Origin: Afipia massiliensis
GTDB taxonomy: Bacteria; Pseudomonadota; Alphaproteobacteria; Rhizobiales; Xanthobacteraceae
NCBI RefSeq assembly: GCF_014203115.1
Contig: NZ_JACHIJ010000010.1
Span: 1 to 64,000 of the forward strand
DNA length: 64,000 bases
Direction: 5' to 3'
A program made the position numbers and the translations under genes. Positions within the stretch are counted from its first letter, which is position 1, and every line of letters begins with the position of its first letter. Below, in pieces: positions 35,711 to 44,941 of the stretch. Under the pieces are notes generated by a model that saw nothing but the letters and a program-made list of their open reading frames with translations, was not told the origin of the DNA and made no database searches.

Positions 35711-36172
35711 TCAGAGAATGATTCGGGGAGGTCGAAACTGACTGTCGAATTCGATTGAAGGTGCACGTGTTTGTAGAAGCGGAAAATCCAAATGCAGAAT
35801 GAGAGTCTGAGCAATGGTCCAGCCCGCAGCGAGCACACCTGCGGTGCAGGTAGGACAGCCCGAGCCCGCTCCAACGCCGTGGCAATGGCCTGACCCGTCG
35901 CCACAACAGCCGCCGCCCTTAAAAACAAACTTGACGAGCGGTGAAACTGCAACCGACTGTTTCGCGATGGACTTGGCCACATGTTGTGTAGAATGTGGTG
36001 CGCGGTTATTGCGTTCCGGGCACGCTTGCGAGGGCTTGATGGTCACGAACGTGAACAACGTCAGCGCCGCCGCGACGAGGGCCGCCCAGCCCGCCACACG
36101 CCTGACGTCGCGCAACGCTCTACAAGCGAGTTTACGAAATCGGCCAGATTTTGGCGTTGACAAGGCAAACAT
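35711..36172 (-). CDS. Cys/His-containing membrane-anchored hypothetical protein (paralogue 2)
   Basis: A 153-residue copy of the protein at 11939-12364. It has a membrane segment (GWAALVAAALTLFTFVTIK), SQACPERNNRAPHSTQH, GGGCCGDGSGHCHGVGAG, then SGCPTCTAGVLAAGW and the conserved LDFPLLQTRAPSIEFDSQF tail. Cys and His residues are more numerous than in copy 1 (CC, HCH, CPTC). The strict retention of the CxxC-TAG block between the copies argues that it matters. It lies 79 bases from an FNR-type box. Confidence 0.6.
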   Translation of the reverse strand: MFALSTPKSGRFRKLACRALRDVRRVAGWAALVAAALTLFTFVTIKPSQACPERNNRAPHSTQHVAKSIAKQSVAVSPLVKFVFKGGGCCGDGSGHCHGVGAGSGCPTCTAGVLAAGWTIAQTLILHLDFPLLQTRAPSIEFDSQFRPPRIIL

Positions 36173-36250
36173 TCCGCGCCCGTCCAGCTTTCTAGGTTAC
36201 AATACCCCCCGTAATTCTTCTTATTCAATAGTCGTTGCTGCCGCGGTGTC

Positions 36251-36264
36251 TTGATCTGCATCAA
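36251..36264. promoter_or_regulatory. FNR/FixK-type box
   Basis: TTGATCTGCATCAA is a TTGAT-N4-ATCAA palindrome 79 bases from the start at 36172. It is the counterpart of the box at 12435 in the other cassette copy. Confidence 0.75.
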
Positions 36265-36365
36265 TTCCTGCCGATCTTGGAACCGCAAAAAAGGGTGAGA
36301 GACGCGATGTCTGATCGAGGTTAAAGTCTCGTGTCCTTGGTTTCACCTATTCTTCATAAATGTTG

Positions 36366-36670
36366 AACGCACGAAGGGAACTCGTGGGACCATCCAGCCG
36401 ATCGGCTGCAGCATCGTGTATTGCTGTGCTCCCGCGGATGAAATTCCTTCAAACCATCGGCAGCATTGATCACCAAGACACCATCACAACCATTCGGACG
36501 CGAAATCGATGTGCGACCTTGTTCTGGAATTGAGGCCCAGACAGATTATCTGCGGATTCATTGATAAGCCCGAAAAGTGAAGATTACACGCTGCCTGCAT
36601 CGACGTTCGCCTCGGCGCTTGTAGCTGTCCAGTCGACGAGCTTGTGACTTTGTTTTCCAGTTTAACTTGC
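36366..36670 (+). pseudogene. NifX-like small protein, stop codon and deletion (paralogue 2)
   Basis: The sequence aligns with 12541-12906. The first half carries deletions. The second half reads MCDLVLELRPRQIICGFIDK, then PEK, an in-frame TGA where the intact copy has Gln (36578-36580), then RLHAACIDVRLGACSCPVDE. The alignment ends near 36670. No product is expected. Confidence 0.7.
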
Positions 36671-36704
36671 CGAAGAACGGACACAACAGCGATGTGGACC
36701 CGGA

Positions 36705-36980
36705 GTTCATCACCCTACGCGGATCACACACGAGCTACAGTGCATGTTTTCGATGGGTAACCGTGTGGTGGCCGTTCCAGGAGCATAGCCGATCGACCGG
36801 ATAATCTTGAGAAGGTCGCCGATCTTCACGCGGCCCGGGTCCTATTCAATGCGCACGATTTTTATCGCCGCGTTGACCTTCGCGGCGGACACCCCCCCGA
36901 ATGTTTGCGATCGCCTTCTCTATTGTTGGTGGACAGTGGTCGCAGGTCATCCCCCCAATTCGCAGCGCAAGGCTCTGCAT
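36705..36980 (-). pseudogene. Heavy-metal ATPase N-terminus, two HMA domains, degraded
   Basis: The start at 36980 (MQSLALRIGGMTCDHCP) opens an HMA domain. After NIRG an extra G shifts the frame, and the domain continues VSAAKVNAAIKIVRIE, an in-frame TAG, then DPGRVKIGDLLKIIRSIGYA. A second HMA domain begins with LPIENMHCSSCVIRV and breaks off near 36705. The ATPase body is absent. It is a remnant of yet another copper-type ATPase or binding protein. Confidence 0.6.
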
Positions 36981-37169
36981 TTTCGGAACGCCCGCAGAGG
37001 TTTCTTCCTTGGGCGGACCGCATGAAACCTGCTTTGAGAAGTCTCTGCGTTCATCGGATATCTCTTCACTTGTCCCCCAGGTCGCCTGGCGCTCAGATAC
37101 CCCGGAGCAACGCACTTAAAGCGCCACTCTTTGGTTGAATCGTGAGACAATCTCGCCAGCGCTCGAGAA

Positions 37170-37366
37170 TCAGTTTCTCGAGCGAGGTGGCTGCATCTGA
37201 CTCGGCTGCATTCGTCCAGGTTCCATCTGCCCAGGCTGCATCTGCGAAGGCATCCCATCATCATCATGGACGACCCGGCCATATGCGAAGAGAGTTTTCC
37301 GAAATCATCCGCAAACGCGAACACCTCCACCGCAGTGGCTTCCAGGATGGCCGCTTCCGAATAGTG
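37170..37366 (-). pseudogene. SRPBCC-like fragment followed by Met-rich repeat
   Basis: The reverse strand reads HYSEAAILEATAVEVFAFAD, DFGKLSSHMAGSSMMMMG, reminiscent of the start of SRPBCC (polyketide-cyclase-like) proteins. One base out of frame, a Met-rich repeat follows: MPSQMQPGQMEPGRMQPSQM, ending in RSRN and a stop. The frame has no start codon, because the stop of the upstream gene at 37373 lies in the same frame. It is probably a decayed gene. Both identifications are tentative. Confidence 0.35.
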
Positions 37367-37372
37367 TAGTTC

Positions 37373-37852
37373 TTAGCCGCGCAGCGAGGGAATGGCGGCC
37401 GCCGGGTCGGCGCGCGACGCACGAAATGCCTCGATGGCGTACATCAAGATGCTGCTTGCCCAAAGCGCCGCCATCGCCAAAAGAGCCCATCGGAAGTCCG
37501 ATTGGATCGAAAAGTTGACCGCACTCATCAAGCCGATCGAAGCCGCGCCTGCCACTGCAGCAGCGACAGCGGCACTTGCACGATGTTCGCGGTAAGAGGT
37601 CCCGGCCAAAGCGATCGTCAGGATGCCGCTCGCCACGATGTAACCGCCCAGTACGTGGAACACGTAGCCAAGCCACGTCTCCAGATTCGGAACGGCAGCG
37701 TCAATCGTGGCTGGCGACGTGGCCAGATAACGCAGGTCCTCGGGCAGTAAAGGCGGACGAATGAACCAAAAATATGCGCCCACCATCACCAAGATAATCC
37801 CGAACAATAGCAATAGAACGGAGGAGATCGTCCGACCCCCACCGGTGCGCAT
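37373..37852 (-). CDS. Four-helix membrane protein, unknown
   Basis: From ATG 37852 (MRTGGGRTISSVLLLLFGII) the protein has 159 residues with about four hydrophobic segments: SSVLLLLFGIILVMVGAYFW, YVFHVLGGYIVASGILTIAL, then AAAVAGAASIGLMSAVNFSI and WALLAMAALWASSILMYAI. I do not recognise the family. It lies 14 bases after the DUF2933 gene and probably forms an operon with it behind the FNR-type box at 38193. Confidence 0.55.
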   Translation of the reverse strand: MRTGGGRTISSVLLLLFGIILVMVGAYFWFIRPPLLPEDLRYLATSPATIDAAVPNLETWLGYVFHVLGGYIVASGILTIALAGTSYREHRASAAVAAAVAGAASIGLMSAVNFSIQSDFRWALLAMAALWASSILMYAIEAFRASRADPAAAIPSLRG

Positions 37853-37866
37853 TGTCTCCCGCGTAG

Positions 37867-38130
37867 TCACGAGGGCGTACCGGCGTCCGGAGGAGGTCTG
37901 GATCCCACCTGCTTTTGGTGGCGTCCGTGCCCATGATGCATGAATAGATGCATAAGGGGACACGCGAGCAACGGGAGCCAAAGCAGCGCGCCCAGAAGAT
38001 GGGCTCGGTGCTCCATCCAAAGATACGTACCAGCGACGGCGAGCAGAACCAGCAGCGCCAAGCCAGCCGGCGATGTGAAGAAAGCAGCTTTCGACGTTCG
38101 ATCGCCGTCGGCGTCACCGCTGGGTTGCAT
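37867..38130 (-). CDS. DUF2933-family small membrane protein
   Basis: The start at 38130 (MQPSGDADGDRTS) is preferred over a TTG at 38166: it has AGGA at the right distance, and it leaves 63 bases to the FNR-type box, as for the other genes of this set. One or two hydrophobic segments (AGLALLVLLAVAGTYLWME, LLGALLWLPLLACPLM) precede the family-typical end HLFMHHGHG. DUF2933 proteins are common in metal-resistance clusters; their function is unknown. Confidence 0.65.
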   Translation of the reverse strand: MQPSGDADGDRTSKAAFFTSPAGLALLVLLAVAGTYLWMEHRAHLLGALLWLPLLACPLMHLFMHHGHGRHQKQVGSRPPPDAGTPS

Positions 38131-38192
38131 CCCGATTCCTGCCGGTGGATTTTCAGTCAAAGCCAATCAGAACAGCAACCCACGCAGACGCT

Positions 38193-38206
38193 TTGACCCA
38201 CGTCAA
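38193..38206. promoter_or_regulatory. FNR/FixK-type box
   Basis: TTGACCCACGTCAA is a perfect palindrome of the TTGA-N6-TCAA type, 63 bases upstream of the DUF2933 start at 38130. Confidence 0.65.
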
Positions 38207-38355
38207 ATTCACATTCCAATACCGCCACTGCCGCAACTCCTAAAATCGGACCGCCAACATATAATGGTTGTTCTCCAGGCAGGCCCGAGCCACCGAAGGC
38301 CCGGCCCGGTCCTGCGGCCGCCGTTGAAAGCTGCTCCCGGTGACGACGTGGCTTG

Positions 38356-39060
38356 TCAGGAAACCAGGCGCGTAAGCGCATCCCGCCTGACGATCTGGAT
38401 CCGGCGCGAGCCTAGCGGCTTTATCCAACCGGTTCTTGCAAGCTGCTTCAACGTCCGAGAAACAGTTTCGATCGTCAAACCAAGATGATCCGCAATGTCC
38501 TGACGAGACATCGGAAGGTTAACTAGGTTAGCGGAATCCGTGCGCTGGCTCATCTGGAGCAAAAACCAGGCGATGCGTTCTTCGGCGGTCTTCGTCAGCA
38601 GGAGTATCTGATCCTGGAGGTGCTTGGTTTCCTTGCTCGCGATTCTCATGAGCTGCTGCGTTACATCGCGACGGCGACAGGTCAGCTTTGCGATCGTGTG
38701 ACGATTCGTGACTAGAATCTGGCTGTCGTTGACTGCGAAAGCGGAGGTGGCCTGCTCGTTGTGAGCCTCCAAGCCGAAATAGTCGCCCGGCAGATAGAAT
38801 TGGCAAATCTGACGGCGGCCGTTGTTCAGAATTCTCGATGTTCGAACCGCCCCGCTGACAACTCGGTAGACGTATTCGGCTGGCTGGCCTTCCCCGAAGA
38901 TCTCCGCGCCTCGTCTGTAATGCACTAGCCGTCCCATTTTCGCGATCGGCTCATCGATCTCACGCGACTTCCGTGCGACTGATTGTGCCTGTGGCAAGGA
39001 ACAGTCGTCGTAGCAGTTGACCGAGCATCGCTCGGGGAAGGCCTTAGCCTTAGCTAACAT
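38356..39060 (-). CDS. FNR/FixK-type transcriptional activator
   Basis: A 234-residue Crp/Fnr regulator. The barrel reads GAEIFGEGQPAEYVYRVVSG and ICQFYLPGDYFGLE. The helix-turn-helix is MSRQDIADHLGLTIETVSRT with the E-x2-S-R that contacts TTGAT half-sites. N-terminal cysteines C12, C16 and C20, with a central C128, could hold an oxygen-sensing Fe-S cluster as in FNR (whose spacing differs). It is the best local candidate to bind the many TTGA-N6-TCAA boxes in the window. It is divergent from the copA oxidase gene, with a box between them. Confidence 0.88.
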   Translation of the reverse strand: MLAKAKAFPERCSVNCYDDCSLPQAQSVARKSREIDEPIAKMGRLVHYRRGAEIFGEGQPAEYVYRVVSGAVRTSRILNNGRRQICQFYLPGDYFGLEAHNEQATSAFAVNDSQILVTNRHTIAKLTCRRRDVTQQLMRIASKETKHLQDQILLLTKTAEERIAWFLLQMSQRTDSANLVNLPMSRQDIADHLGLTIETVSRTLKQLARTGWIKPLGSRRIQIVRRDALTRLVS

Positions 39061-39201
39061 GAAACTATCCTTTAGAGGTCTAGGCCAGGCGCGGCATCCG
39101 ACGGCTCAGATGCGGTAAGGCGCGTGCGGCAGTCCCGGATGCCACTGCATTCCGGCAGACGTTCACGTGTCGCCATAGACCACCGAAAGCCGCATCCATT
39201 A

Positions 39202-39215
39202 TTGATGCAGATCAA
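39202..39215. promoter_or_regulatory. FNR/FixK-type box
   Basis: TTGATGCAGATCAA, a TTGAT-N4-ATCAA palindrome, lies 83 bases before the copA oxidase start and 142 bases from the divergent FNR-type regulator. It could serve either gene, or autoregulation. Confidence 0.7.
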
Positions 39216-39297
39216 AATTCTCGCTCCGTCTTGCTCATACGATGACCTTGAAAGTGGTGACCACCATTCCCCCATGCAATGACAAGGCACACTTCCG

Positions 39298-41340
39298 ATG
39301 TATGACCGATGGCGTACGGTTGGCAAATCCTTCGTTGCGTGGCTGTTTCTGACCGCGGGAACGGTCTCGGCGGTAGCTGGTACTCACGAAATCACCGTCG
39401 AGCGCCACGTCGTGAATGTCACGGGACGCGAACGTGTCGGCATGCTCATCAACGGGCAACTCCCGGGACCGGTGTTGCGACTCCGTGAAGGCGAAGATGC
39501 GGTCATCAACGTCAGCAACAGGCTGGATGAGAACATCTCGATCCACTGGCACGGACTGATCGTTCCGCCCGAAATGGATGGCGTACCTGGCATTTCGCCG
39601 GGTTACGGCGACGGTATCAAACCCGGCGAAACGTTCACCTATCGCTTCAAAGTCCGGCAAACGGGTACATATTGGTTCCACAGTCATTCGTCCGGCGAGC
39701 AGGAACAGCTCGGGATGTACGCCCCGCTCATTGTCGAGCCGAGGCAGCGCGATCCCTTCAAATACGATCGCGACTACGTGATCATGTTGTCGGATTGGAC
39801 GGACGAAGACCCTAAGCGCATCATCAGAAATCTCAAGAACGACAGTAGTTGGTACAATTACAACCGACAAACGCTGGTCGGCCTGATCCGGGAGCTCGGC
39901 AACGCTCCAAATGACGAGGCCCGAAAGGCGATCGTCAATAGTCGGGTAGCCTGGGGGCTCATGCGCATGGACCCAACGGACGTTGCGGATGTGGCCGGCT
40001 ATACGTTCCTGGTGAATGGTCAATCGCCAGAGCGAAATTTTACCGCGCTGGCCCGGCCTGGCGAACGTGTCCGTCTGAGATTCATCAACGCTTCCACGTC
40101 AACATATTTCGACGTCCGTATTCCGGGCCTCAAGATGACCGTCGTGCAGGCCGACGGGAACAACGTTTCGCCCGTGCGAGTGGATGAGTTCCGGATCGCC
40201 ATCGCGGAAACCTACGACGTCATCGTGCAGCCCACCGAAGATCGGGCTTACACCATTGTCGGAGAGCCCATGGATCGCACCGGCTTTGCGCGGGCGACCT
40301 TGGCACCGCGGCCCGGCATGGTCGGAGAATTGCCGCCGCATCGGCTACGTCCTCTCATGCAGATGTCCGACATGGCCATGAATCCCGGACCGAAAGGCGG
40401 CGACCGCGGGACTCTTCGTCCCGAACAGGACATGCCGGGTCATGTAGCGCCGGAGGATCCGGTCGCGATGGCGATTGGGGGAATGGGTGACATGAGCGGC
40501 ATGTCCGGAGCCGGCCCTCAACGGGGGGCGCAGCCTGGCGGCGGGATGCCCGAGCGAATGAGCATGCCGAAGACGAGCCCCGCCCGAAAGGGCCAAGGGG
40601 AGAAGGCCAAGACCGGAAAGCCTCCTCAAGCTTCTCCGATGCCGGGAATGGATCACGGCGGTATGCCCGGGATGAACAGCGGGACGCAAAACCGGATGCT
40701 CACCCCGAAAGAAAAACATGGCGCAACGTCCGGCATGATATCGCAGTCAGACGGGCCGAGCCGGAACGCGATGACAATCACGGGCGGCGTGCAGCAAGGC
40801 CCGCAGGCGCACGTACTTCACGGCGGCGAAGACATGCCGAACGCCGGGCCTCCGATGCAGCAGACAATGCCCGATCCGATCGCCAACGACACCGGCGCGC
40901 CCCCAGGGACGCGGGTCTTGTCTTATCGTGATCTGCGGCCGCTAAATCCCTATCCGTACAAGCAGTACGACCGCATCATCGAGATCCGCCTGACCGGAAA
41001 CATGCAGCGGTACTTCTGGTCGATCAATGGACGCAAGTTCAGCGAAGCCGAGCCGATTGTCCTGCGCTTCGGGGAGCGTGCGCGGTTCCGGTTCATCAAC
41101 GAAACGATGATGAACCATCCGATGCACATCCACGGGACGTGGATGTTGCCGGAGGTCGGAAACGGCGCGCGCAATCCAAAGAAGCATACGGTCAATATCA
41201 AGCCCGGTACGACGTTGGACGTCGATATCCCGGCGGATGCCGAGGGGCCATGGGCGTTTCACTGCCATCTGCTCTACCACATGGAAGCCGGCATGATGCG
41301 TCAGGTCAACGTCGTCCGCCAAACAGCCTCGTTGAAATAG
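39298..41340 (+). CDS. copA: Multicopper oxidase, copper resistance protein A
   Basis: A 680-residue periplasmic oxidase. An N-terminal signal (VGKSFVAWLFLTAGTVSAVA) is followed by three cupredoxin domains. Type 2/3 copper ligands are ISIHWHGL, YWFHSHSSGEQ and HPMHIHGTW; the type 1 and trinuclear ligands are in AFHCHLLYHMEAGM. A long Met/Gly-rich insert (about residues 350-490; MGDMSGMSGAG, MPGMDHGGMPGMN) before domain 3 is the Cu(I)-binding region of CopA/PcoA. The enzyme oxidises Cu(I) in the periplasm. copB starts nine bases after its stop. Confidence 0.93.
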   Translation: MYDRWRTVGKSFVAWLFLTAGTVSAVAGTHEITVERHVVNVTGRERVGMLINGQLPGPVLRLREGEDAVINVSNRLDENISIHWHGLIVPPEMDGVPGISPGYGDGIKPGETFTYRFKVRQTGTYWFHSHSSGEQEQLGMYAPLIVEPRQRDPFKYDRDYVIMLSDWTDEDPKRIIRNLKNDSSWYNYNRQTLVGLIRELGNAPNDEARKAIVNSRVAWGLMRMDPTDVADVAGYTFLVNGQSPERNFTALARPGERVRLRFINASTSTYFDVRIPGLKMTVVQADGNNVSPVRVDEFRIAIAETYDVIVQPTEDRAYTIVGEPMDRTGFARATLAPRPGMVGELPPHRLRPLMQMSDMAMNPGPKGGDRGTLRPEQDMPGHVAPEDPVAMAIGGMGDMSGMSGAGPQRGAQPGGGMPERMSMPKTSPARKGQGEKAKTGKPPQASPMPGMDHGGMPGMNSGTQNRMLTPKEKHGATSGMISQSDGPSRNAMTITGGVQQGPQAHVLHGGEDMPNAGPPMQQTMPDPIANDTGAPPGTRVLSYRDLRPLNPYPYKQYDRIIEIRLTGNMQRYFWSINGRKFSEAEPIVLRFGERARFRFINETMMNHPMHIHGTWMLPEVGNGARNPKKHTVNIKPGTTLDVDIPADAEGPWAFHCHLLYHMEAGMMRQVNVVRQTASLK

Positions 41341-41349
41341 GAGGGCGAC

Positions 41350-42132
41350 ATGAAATCCGTGCTCGCTTTGTTAGCCGGCTGCCTTCTCGGCTCCGCCATT
41401 CTGGGTGACGCCGCCATGGCTCAAACCGGGCCAGCCTATTCTCAGGAAATACTGTATTCAGGGTTACGCAACGCGCCCACGACGAGCTTCCCCGATCAGG
41501 CGCTATTCGGCGGCGTGCGCTTCGACAAGCTCGAATGGAATAGCCTAGGCGGGAACGAAAGGGCCCGCTGGGACATGGAGGCATTTGTCGGAAACGACTA
41601 CGACAAGTTCTTCTTCAAGTCGGAGGGTGCCTTCGACCGCCGTAGCCAAAAATTCGATGAGGCCCGGATCCAAGCCCTCTATTCGCGAATGATCAGCTAT
41701 TTCTTCGATTTCCAGGTCGGCGTGCGTCACGACGTCTCGCCGAAACCCTCGCGTACCTATGCTGTTATCGGGATCGAAGGCCTGGCGCCAGGCTTCTTTG
41801 AAATCGATGCCGACGCGTATATCAGCCAAAAGGGAGAAATCTCCGGGTCCTTCACGGGATCGTACGATCTACTGATCACCAACCGCCTCATTTTGCAGCC
41901 GCGTATCGATTTGAGGCTGCAACTGCAATCCGTCCCTGAGCTGGAATTGGGGAGCGGCCTTACGGACTTCGAACTGGGTGCTCGGCTTCGCTATGAGTTC
42001 ACCCGCAACGTGGCCCCGTACATCGGCGTAAGCTGGGATCGCAAGGTAGGCGAAACCGCCTCGATCGCCCAACGCAATCAGAAGCCCCCGTCGAGCGTAA
42101 ATTTCGTGGCCGGAGTCCGGCTGCTGTGGTGA
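41350..42132 (+). CDS. copB: Copper resistance protein B (outer membrane)
   Basis: A 260-residue protein after an AGGAGG ribosome-binding site. It has a signal peptide (LALLAGCLLGSAILGDAAMA) and then the CopB/PcoB beta-barrel: FGGVRFDKLEWN, WDMEAFVGNDYDKFFFKSEG, IDADAYISQKGEISGSF, RLRYEFTRNVAPYIGVSWD, ending in a C-terminal aromatic residue (VRLLW), as in outer membrane proteins. The Met/His-rich N-terminal region of some CopB proteins is absent. It works with CopA in periplasmic/outer-membrane copper handling. A decayed copy lies at 7254-8013. Confidence 0.9.
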   Translation: MKSVLALLAGCLLGSAILGDAAMAQTGPAYSQEILYSGLRNAPTTSFPDQALFGGVRFDKLEWNSLGGNERARWDMEAFVGNDYDKFFFKSEGAFDRRSQKFDEARIQALYSRMISYFFDFQVGVRHDVSPKPSRTYAVIGIEGLAPGFFEIDADAYISQKGEISGSFTGSYDLLITNRLILQPRIDLRLQLQSVPELELGSGLTDFELGARLRYEFTRNVAPYIGVSWDRKVGETASIAQRNQKPPSSVNFVAGVRLLW

Positions 42133-42146
42133 TCGAGGCATGATGG

Positions 42147-42347
42147 ATGAAGAGACTATTCGCGATTTCTCACTTGTTGCCGCTCCTCGCGGCGTCCACG
42201 AACGCGGAAGCCGGTGCTACAATTTCCGACAGAAGGTATTGGCCAAGCGAAGTAGGCCCCCGCGCATATAGCCAGCCAATCCCGCCGGCGTCCGCCCCTC
42301 AGCCTCCATATTTGGGAGATAGACGCAACAAGCCCCGTCGGCGGTGA
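42147..42347 (+). CDS. Small exported hypothetical protein after copB
   Basis: Sixty-six residues. A signal peptide (MKRLFAISHLLPLLAAS) precedes a Pro-rich short mature part (SQPIPPASAPQPPYLGDRR). It starts 14 bases after copB and may be cotranscribed. No family is recognised. Confidence 0.4.
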   Translation: MKRLFAISHLLPLLAASTNAEAGATISDRRYWPSEVGPRAYSQPIPPASAPQPPYLGDRRNKPRRR

Positions 42348-42437
42348 GCGAACGCACGACGAAAGCCGTACACAGCCGGCGCAGCGCCTGCGGATAGCAT
42401 GAGAAGCGAACTCATGGTCTCATGTCGCATGAACCAT

Positions 42438-42947
42438 TCAACGGATGATTCCCGGGAAACGGGTCACCACGTACGCATACAAAGTGTACTTTATGATTTT
42501 CCCGGACCAGATCGCGATGACGACCTCTTGAATTGGCAATCGATAGAGGCCTGCGACCGCGAGCATAGGTAGCTTGGGAAGCGGGAGCGCCACTAGCCCG
42601 AACAGTGCAAGCGGGCCGTATCGCGAGATCCAGTCGGAGGCCTGTAGCCAGGCGGGCGTGGCCGCCAATTCCGGGTATCGTTCCGCCAACATGCTCCAGC
42701 CCAGGTGATGGAAGGCAAAATAGAATCCAATTGCTGCGAGTGAACTCCCCGCCGCGGCGCATGCCGCAACACTGAGCCAACGTCGACTGTTAGTTAGCGT
42801 ACCAACGACGACAAGCCATTCCACGGGCACCGTGAGAGTGATCGTAGCCAGGAACGAAAGGGTACCCAGAAGAGGCGCAAACTCAGGCCGTTCTCCCTGC
42901 CGCACAATGTAAGCTAACGCTCGCCTGGCCATCGCGTGTACAATCAT
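42438..42947 (-). CDS. VTT/DedA-like (YqaA-type) membrane protein
   Basis: The start at 42947 (MIVHAMARRALAYI) follows GAGGG at a good distance. The 169-residue protein has four or five hydrophobic segments, and the family-typical stretch GPLALFGLVALPLPKLPMLA, GLYRLPIQEVVIAIWSGKII. DedA/VTT proteins are membrane scramblase- or transporter-like. The specific role is unknown. The following gene upstream is a broken methyltransferase. Confidence 0.65.
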   Translation of the reverse strand: MIVHAMARRALAYIVRQGERPEFAPLLGTLSFLATITLTVPVEWLVVVGTLTNSRRWLSVAACAAAGSSLAAIGFYFAFHHLGWSMLAERYPELAATPAWLQASDWISRYGPLALFGLVALPLPKLPMLAVAGLYRLPIQEVVIAIWSGKIIKYTLYAYVVTRFPGIIR

Positions 42948-42985
42948 TTGCGTCCCTCGCGTCATCTCGCGCGATCGAGATGACG

Positions 42986-43695
42986 TTAGCCATTGCCGGA
43001 TTGTTTTTGCGCGTGGCCAGTCAGCAGCCGGGATAGGCGCGGAATGAAGCTGGGAACATCCGCCATGTAACTTCGGTAATTGTCTCCGAAAGTTGTGAGC
43101 GCCTCGCGCTCCTCATTTTTCGCCAGCTTGACGTACATTACGACGAGCATCGGAAACATCGCGAGTGTGAGAAGCGTAGGCCATTGCACAAGAAATCCGA
43201 ACATGACGAGTATGAACCCGACGTATTGCGGATGTCGCACGTAGCCATAAGCCGCTGTCGTTGCTAGGACGCCTTGCCGCTAAGCTTCGTAGAGGGTCTT
43301 CCAAGCCGCGGAAATCAGCAAAAAACCCTGCAGCTATGAAGACAAAACTGAGAAAATGGAATGGTCCGGCGTGCGGATTGGCTTTCCAGCCGAAGATCAT
43401 CTCCAGCAGGTGGCCCGCGTCGTGCGAAAACCAATCGACGGTAGGATAGGTACTTTGCAGCCAGCCGGCGAGGAAGTAGATCGTAAGCGGAAATCCGTAC
43501 ATCTCGGCAAACAATGCGACAAGAAACCCGCTGAATGCGCCGAAGGACCGCCAGTCCCGCGTCGTTTGAGGCTTGAAGAAGCTGTACGCGAAAAGGATGA
43601 AGACGACCGAGTTGACGAGGGCAAGGCCCAAAGACCGTAAGCTGGTGAGTCGATCACGGTATTTTTCTTTCGGTGCTTTGTTGGCCGGCGGCTCG
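42986..43695 (-). pseudogene. Isoprenylcysteine carboxyl methyltransferase-family membrane protein, frameshifted
   Basis: The upper part (LRSLGLALVNSVVFILFAYS, RSFGAFSGFLVALFAEMYGF, HLLEMIFGWKANPH) and the lower part (MRHPQYVGFILVMFGFLVQW, NEEREALTTFGDNYRSYM) are in different frames; the shift lies at about 43250-43285. The lower part carries the RHPQY and E-E-x-L...Y catalytic/SAM-binding features of this family. The 5' end fuses to the truncated nuclease gene at about 43695, so the true start is lost. Confidence 0.75.
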
Positions 43696-43697
43696 AG

Positions 43698-44941
43698 TTG
43701 CGCCTGAGGAATTGGGAGCCCTTCCCTGTTGATCCCCATCGGATCGCTGCAGTCCTGCTCACGCATGCCCACCTCGATCACACCGGCTATCTGCCGCTAC
43801 TGATCAAGCAAGGTTTTGGCGGGCCGGTCTTCTGCTCCGCGGCAACCGCTGACTTGTGCGAGGTCCTGTTGCCGGATTCCGGTTATTTGCAGGAGAAGGA
43901 TGTCGAATTCGCCAATCGTCATGGCTTCGCCAAGCACAAACCTGCGCTTCCGCTTTATACCTTGAAAGATGCCTTAAGTTCTCTGAAGCAGTTGAGGCCG
44001 GTCGAATTCGAGCAGTCGCTAGACCTCCCCGGGGGCGGAGCTGCCTTGCTTCGACGATCGGGTCACATCCTGGGCGCGGCTTCCATCCAGCTTGACTGGA
44101 ACGGCAACACCATTCTCTTCTCCGGCGATCTCGGCCGCTACGACGACGCCACCATGGTCGATCCGATTGCGGTTGCGAAAGCCGACTATGTTGTTGTTGA
44201 GTCGACCTATGGAAATCGCCGGCACGACACGAAGGATCCCGAGGATGCTCTTGCGGAAGTTATCGGTCGCACGGTTGGAAGGGGCGGAACGGTGATCATC
44301 CCGGCATTCGCCGTGGGGCGAGCACAAAGCCTCCTGTTCCACTTGCACCGTCTGAAGGCTTCCCGACGCTTGCCGGACATCCCGATATTCCTCGACAGCC
44401 CGATGGCCGTCGATGCAAGCAAGATCTTCTGCAGGCATGTGGCCGATCATAGACTTACGGAGCGCGAATGCCGCGATTCCTGCGCCGTCGCGCACTACGT
44501 GCAAAGCGTCGAAGAATCAAAGGCCCTCATGGCCAACTCCATGCCGAAGGTGATCATCTCGGCCAGCGGAATGGCGACCGGCGGCCGGGTCCTGCATCAT
44601 CTAAAAAGCTACGCACCGGACGGTAGGAATACGATTCCATTCGCCGGCTTCCAGGCCGGAGGAACGAGGGGGCTTCCATGGTCGCCGGCGCTGACGGCAT
44701 CAAAATCCACAGACAATATGTGCCGCTTCGTGCGGAGGTAACGAACCTGGAGATGCTCTCAGCGCACGCAGACGCCGAAGAGATCCTGAGATGGTTGAAG
44801 GGCTTTAAGAGTCCTCCACGCAGGACATTCATTACCCATGGGGAGTTCAGCGCCTCGGACGCCTTACGCAAGAGAATTGAAGAGGAATTGGGTTGGGCCT
44901 GCGTGATACCCGCTCAAGGCCAACAGGTGGACCTGGCATGA
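43698..44941 (+). pseudogene. Metallo-beta-lactamase/beta-CASP nuclease, truncated and frameshifted second copy
   Basis: It aligns with 21042-22400. The first about 45 residues are missing; homology begins at RNWEPFPVDPHRIAAVLLTH. Metal and CASP motifs follow (THAHLDHTGYLP, GHILGAASIQL, FSGDLGRYDD, SASGMATGGRVLHHL). A frameshift near 44670 separates this from SAHADAEEILRWLKGF and the end. The stop overlaps the next start (ATGA), the same coupling as in the intact operon. Confidence 0.85.
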
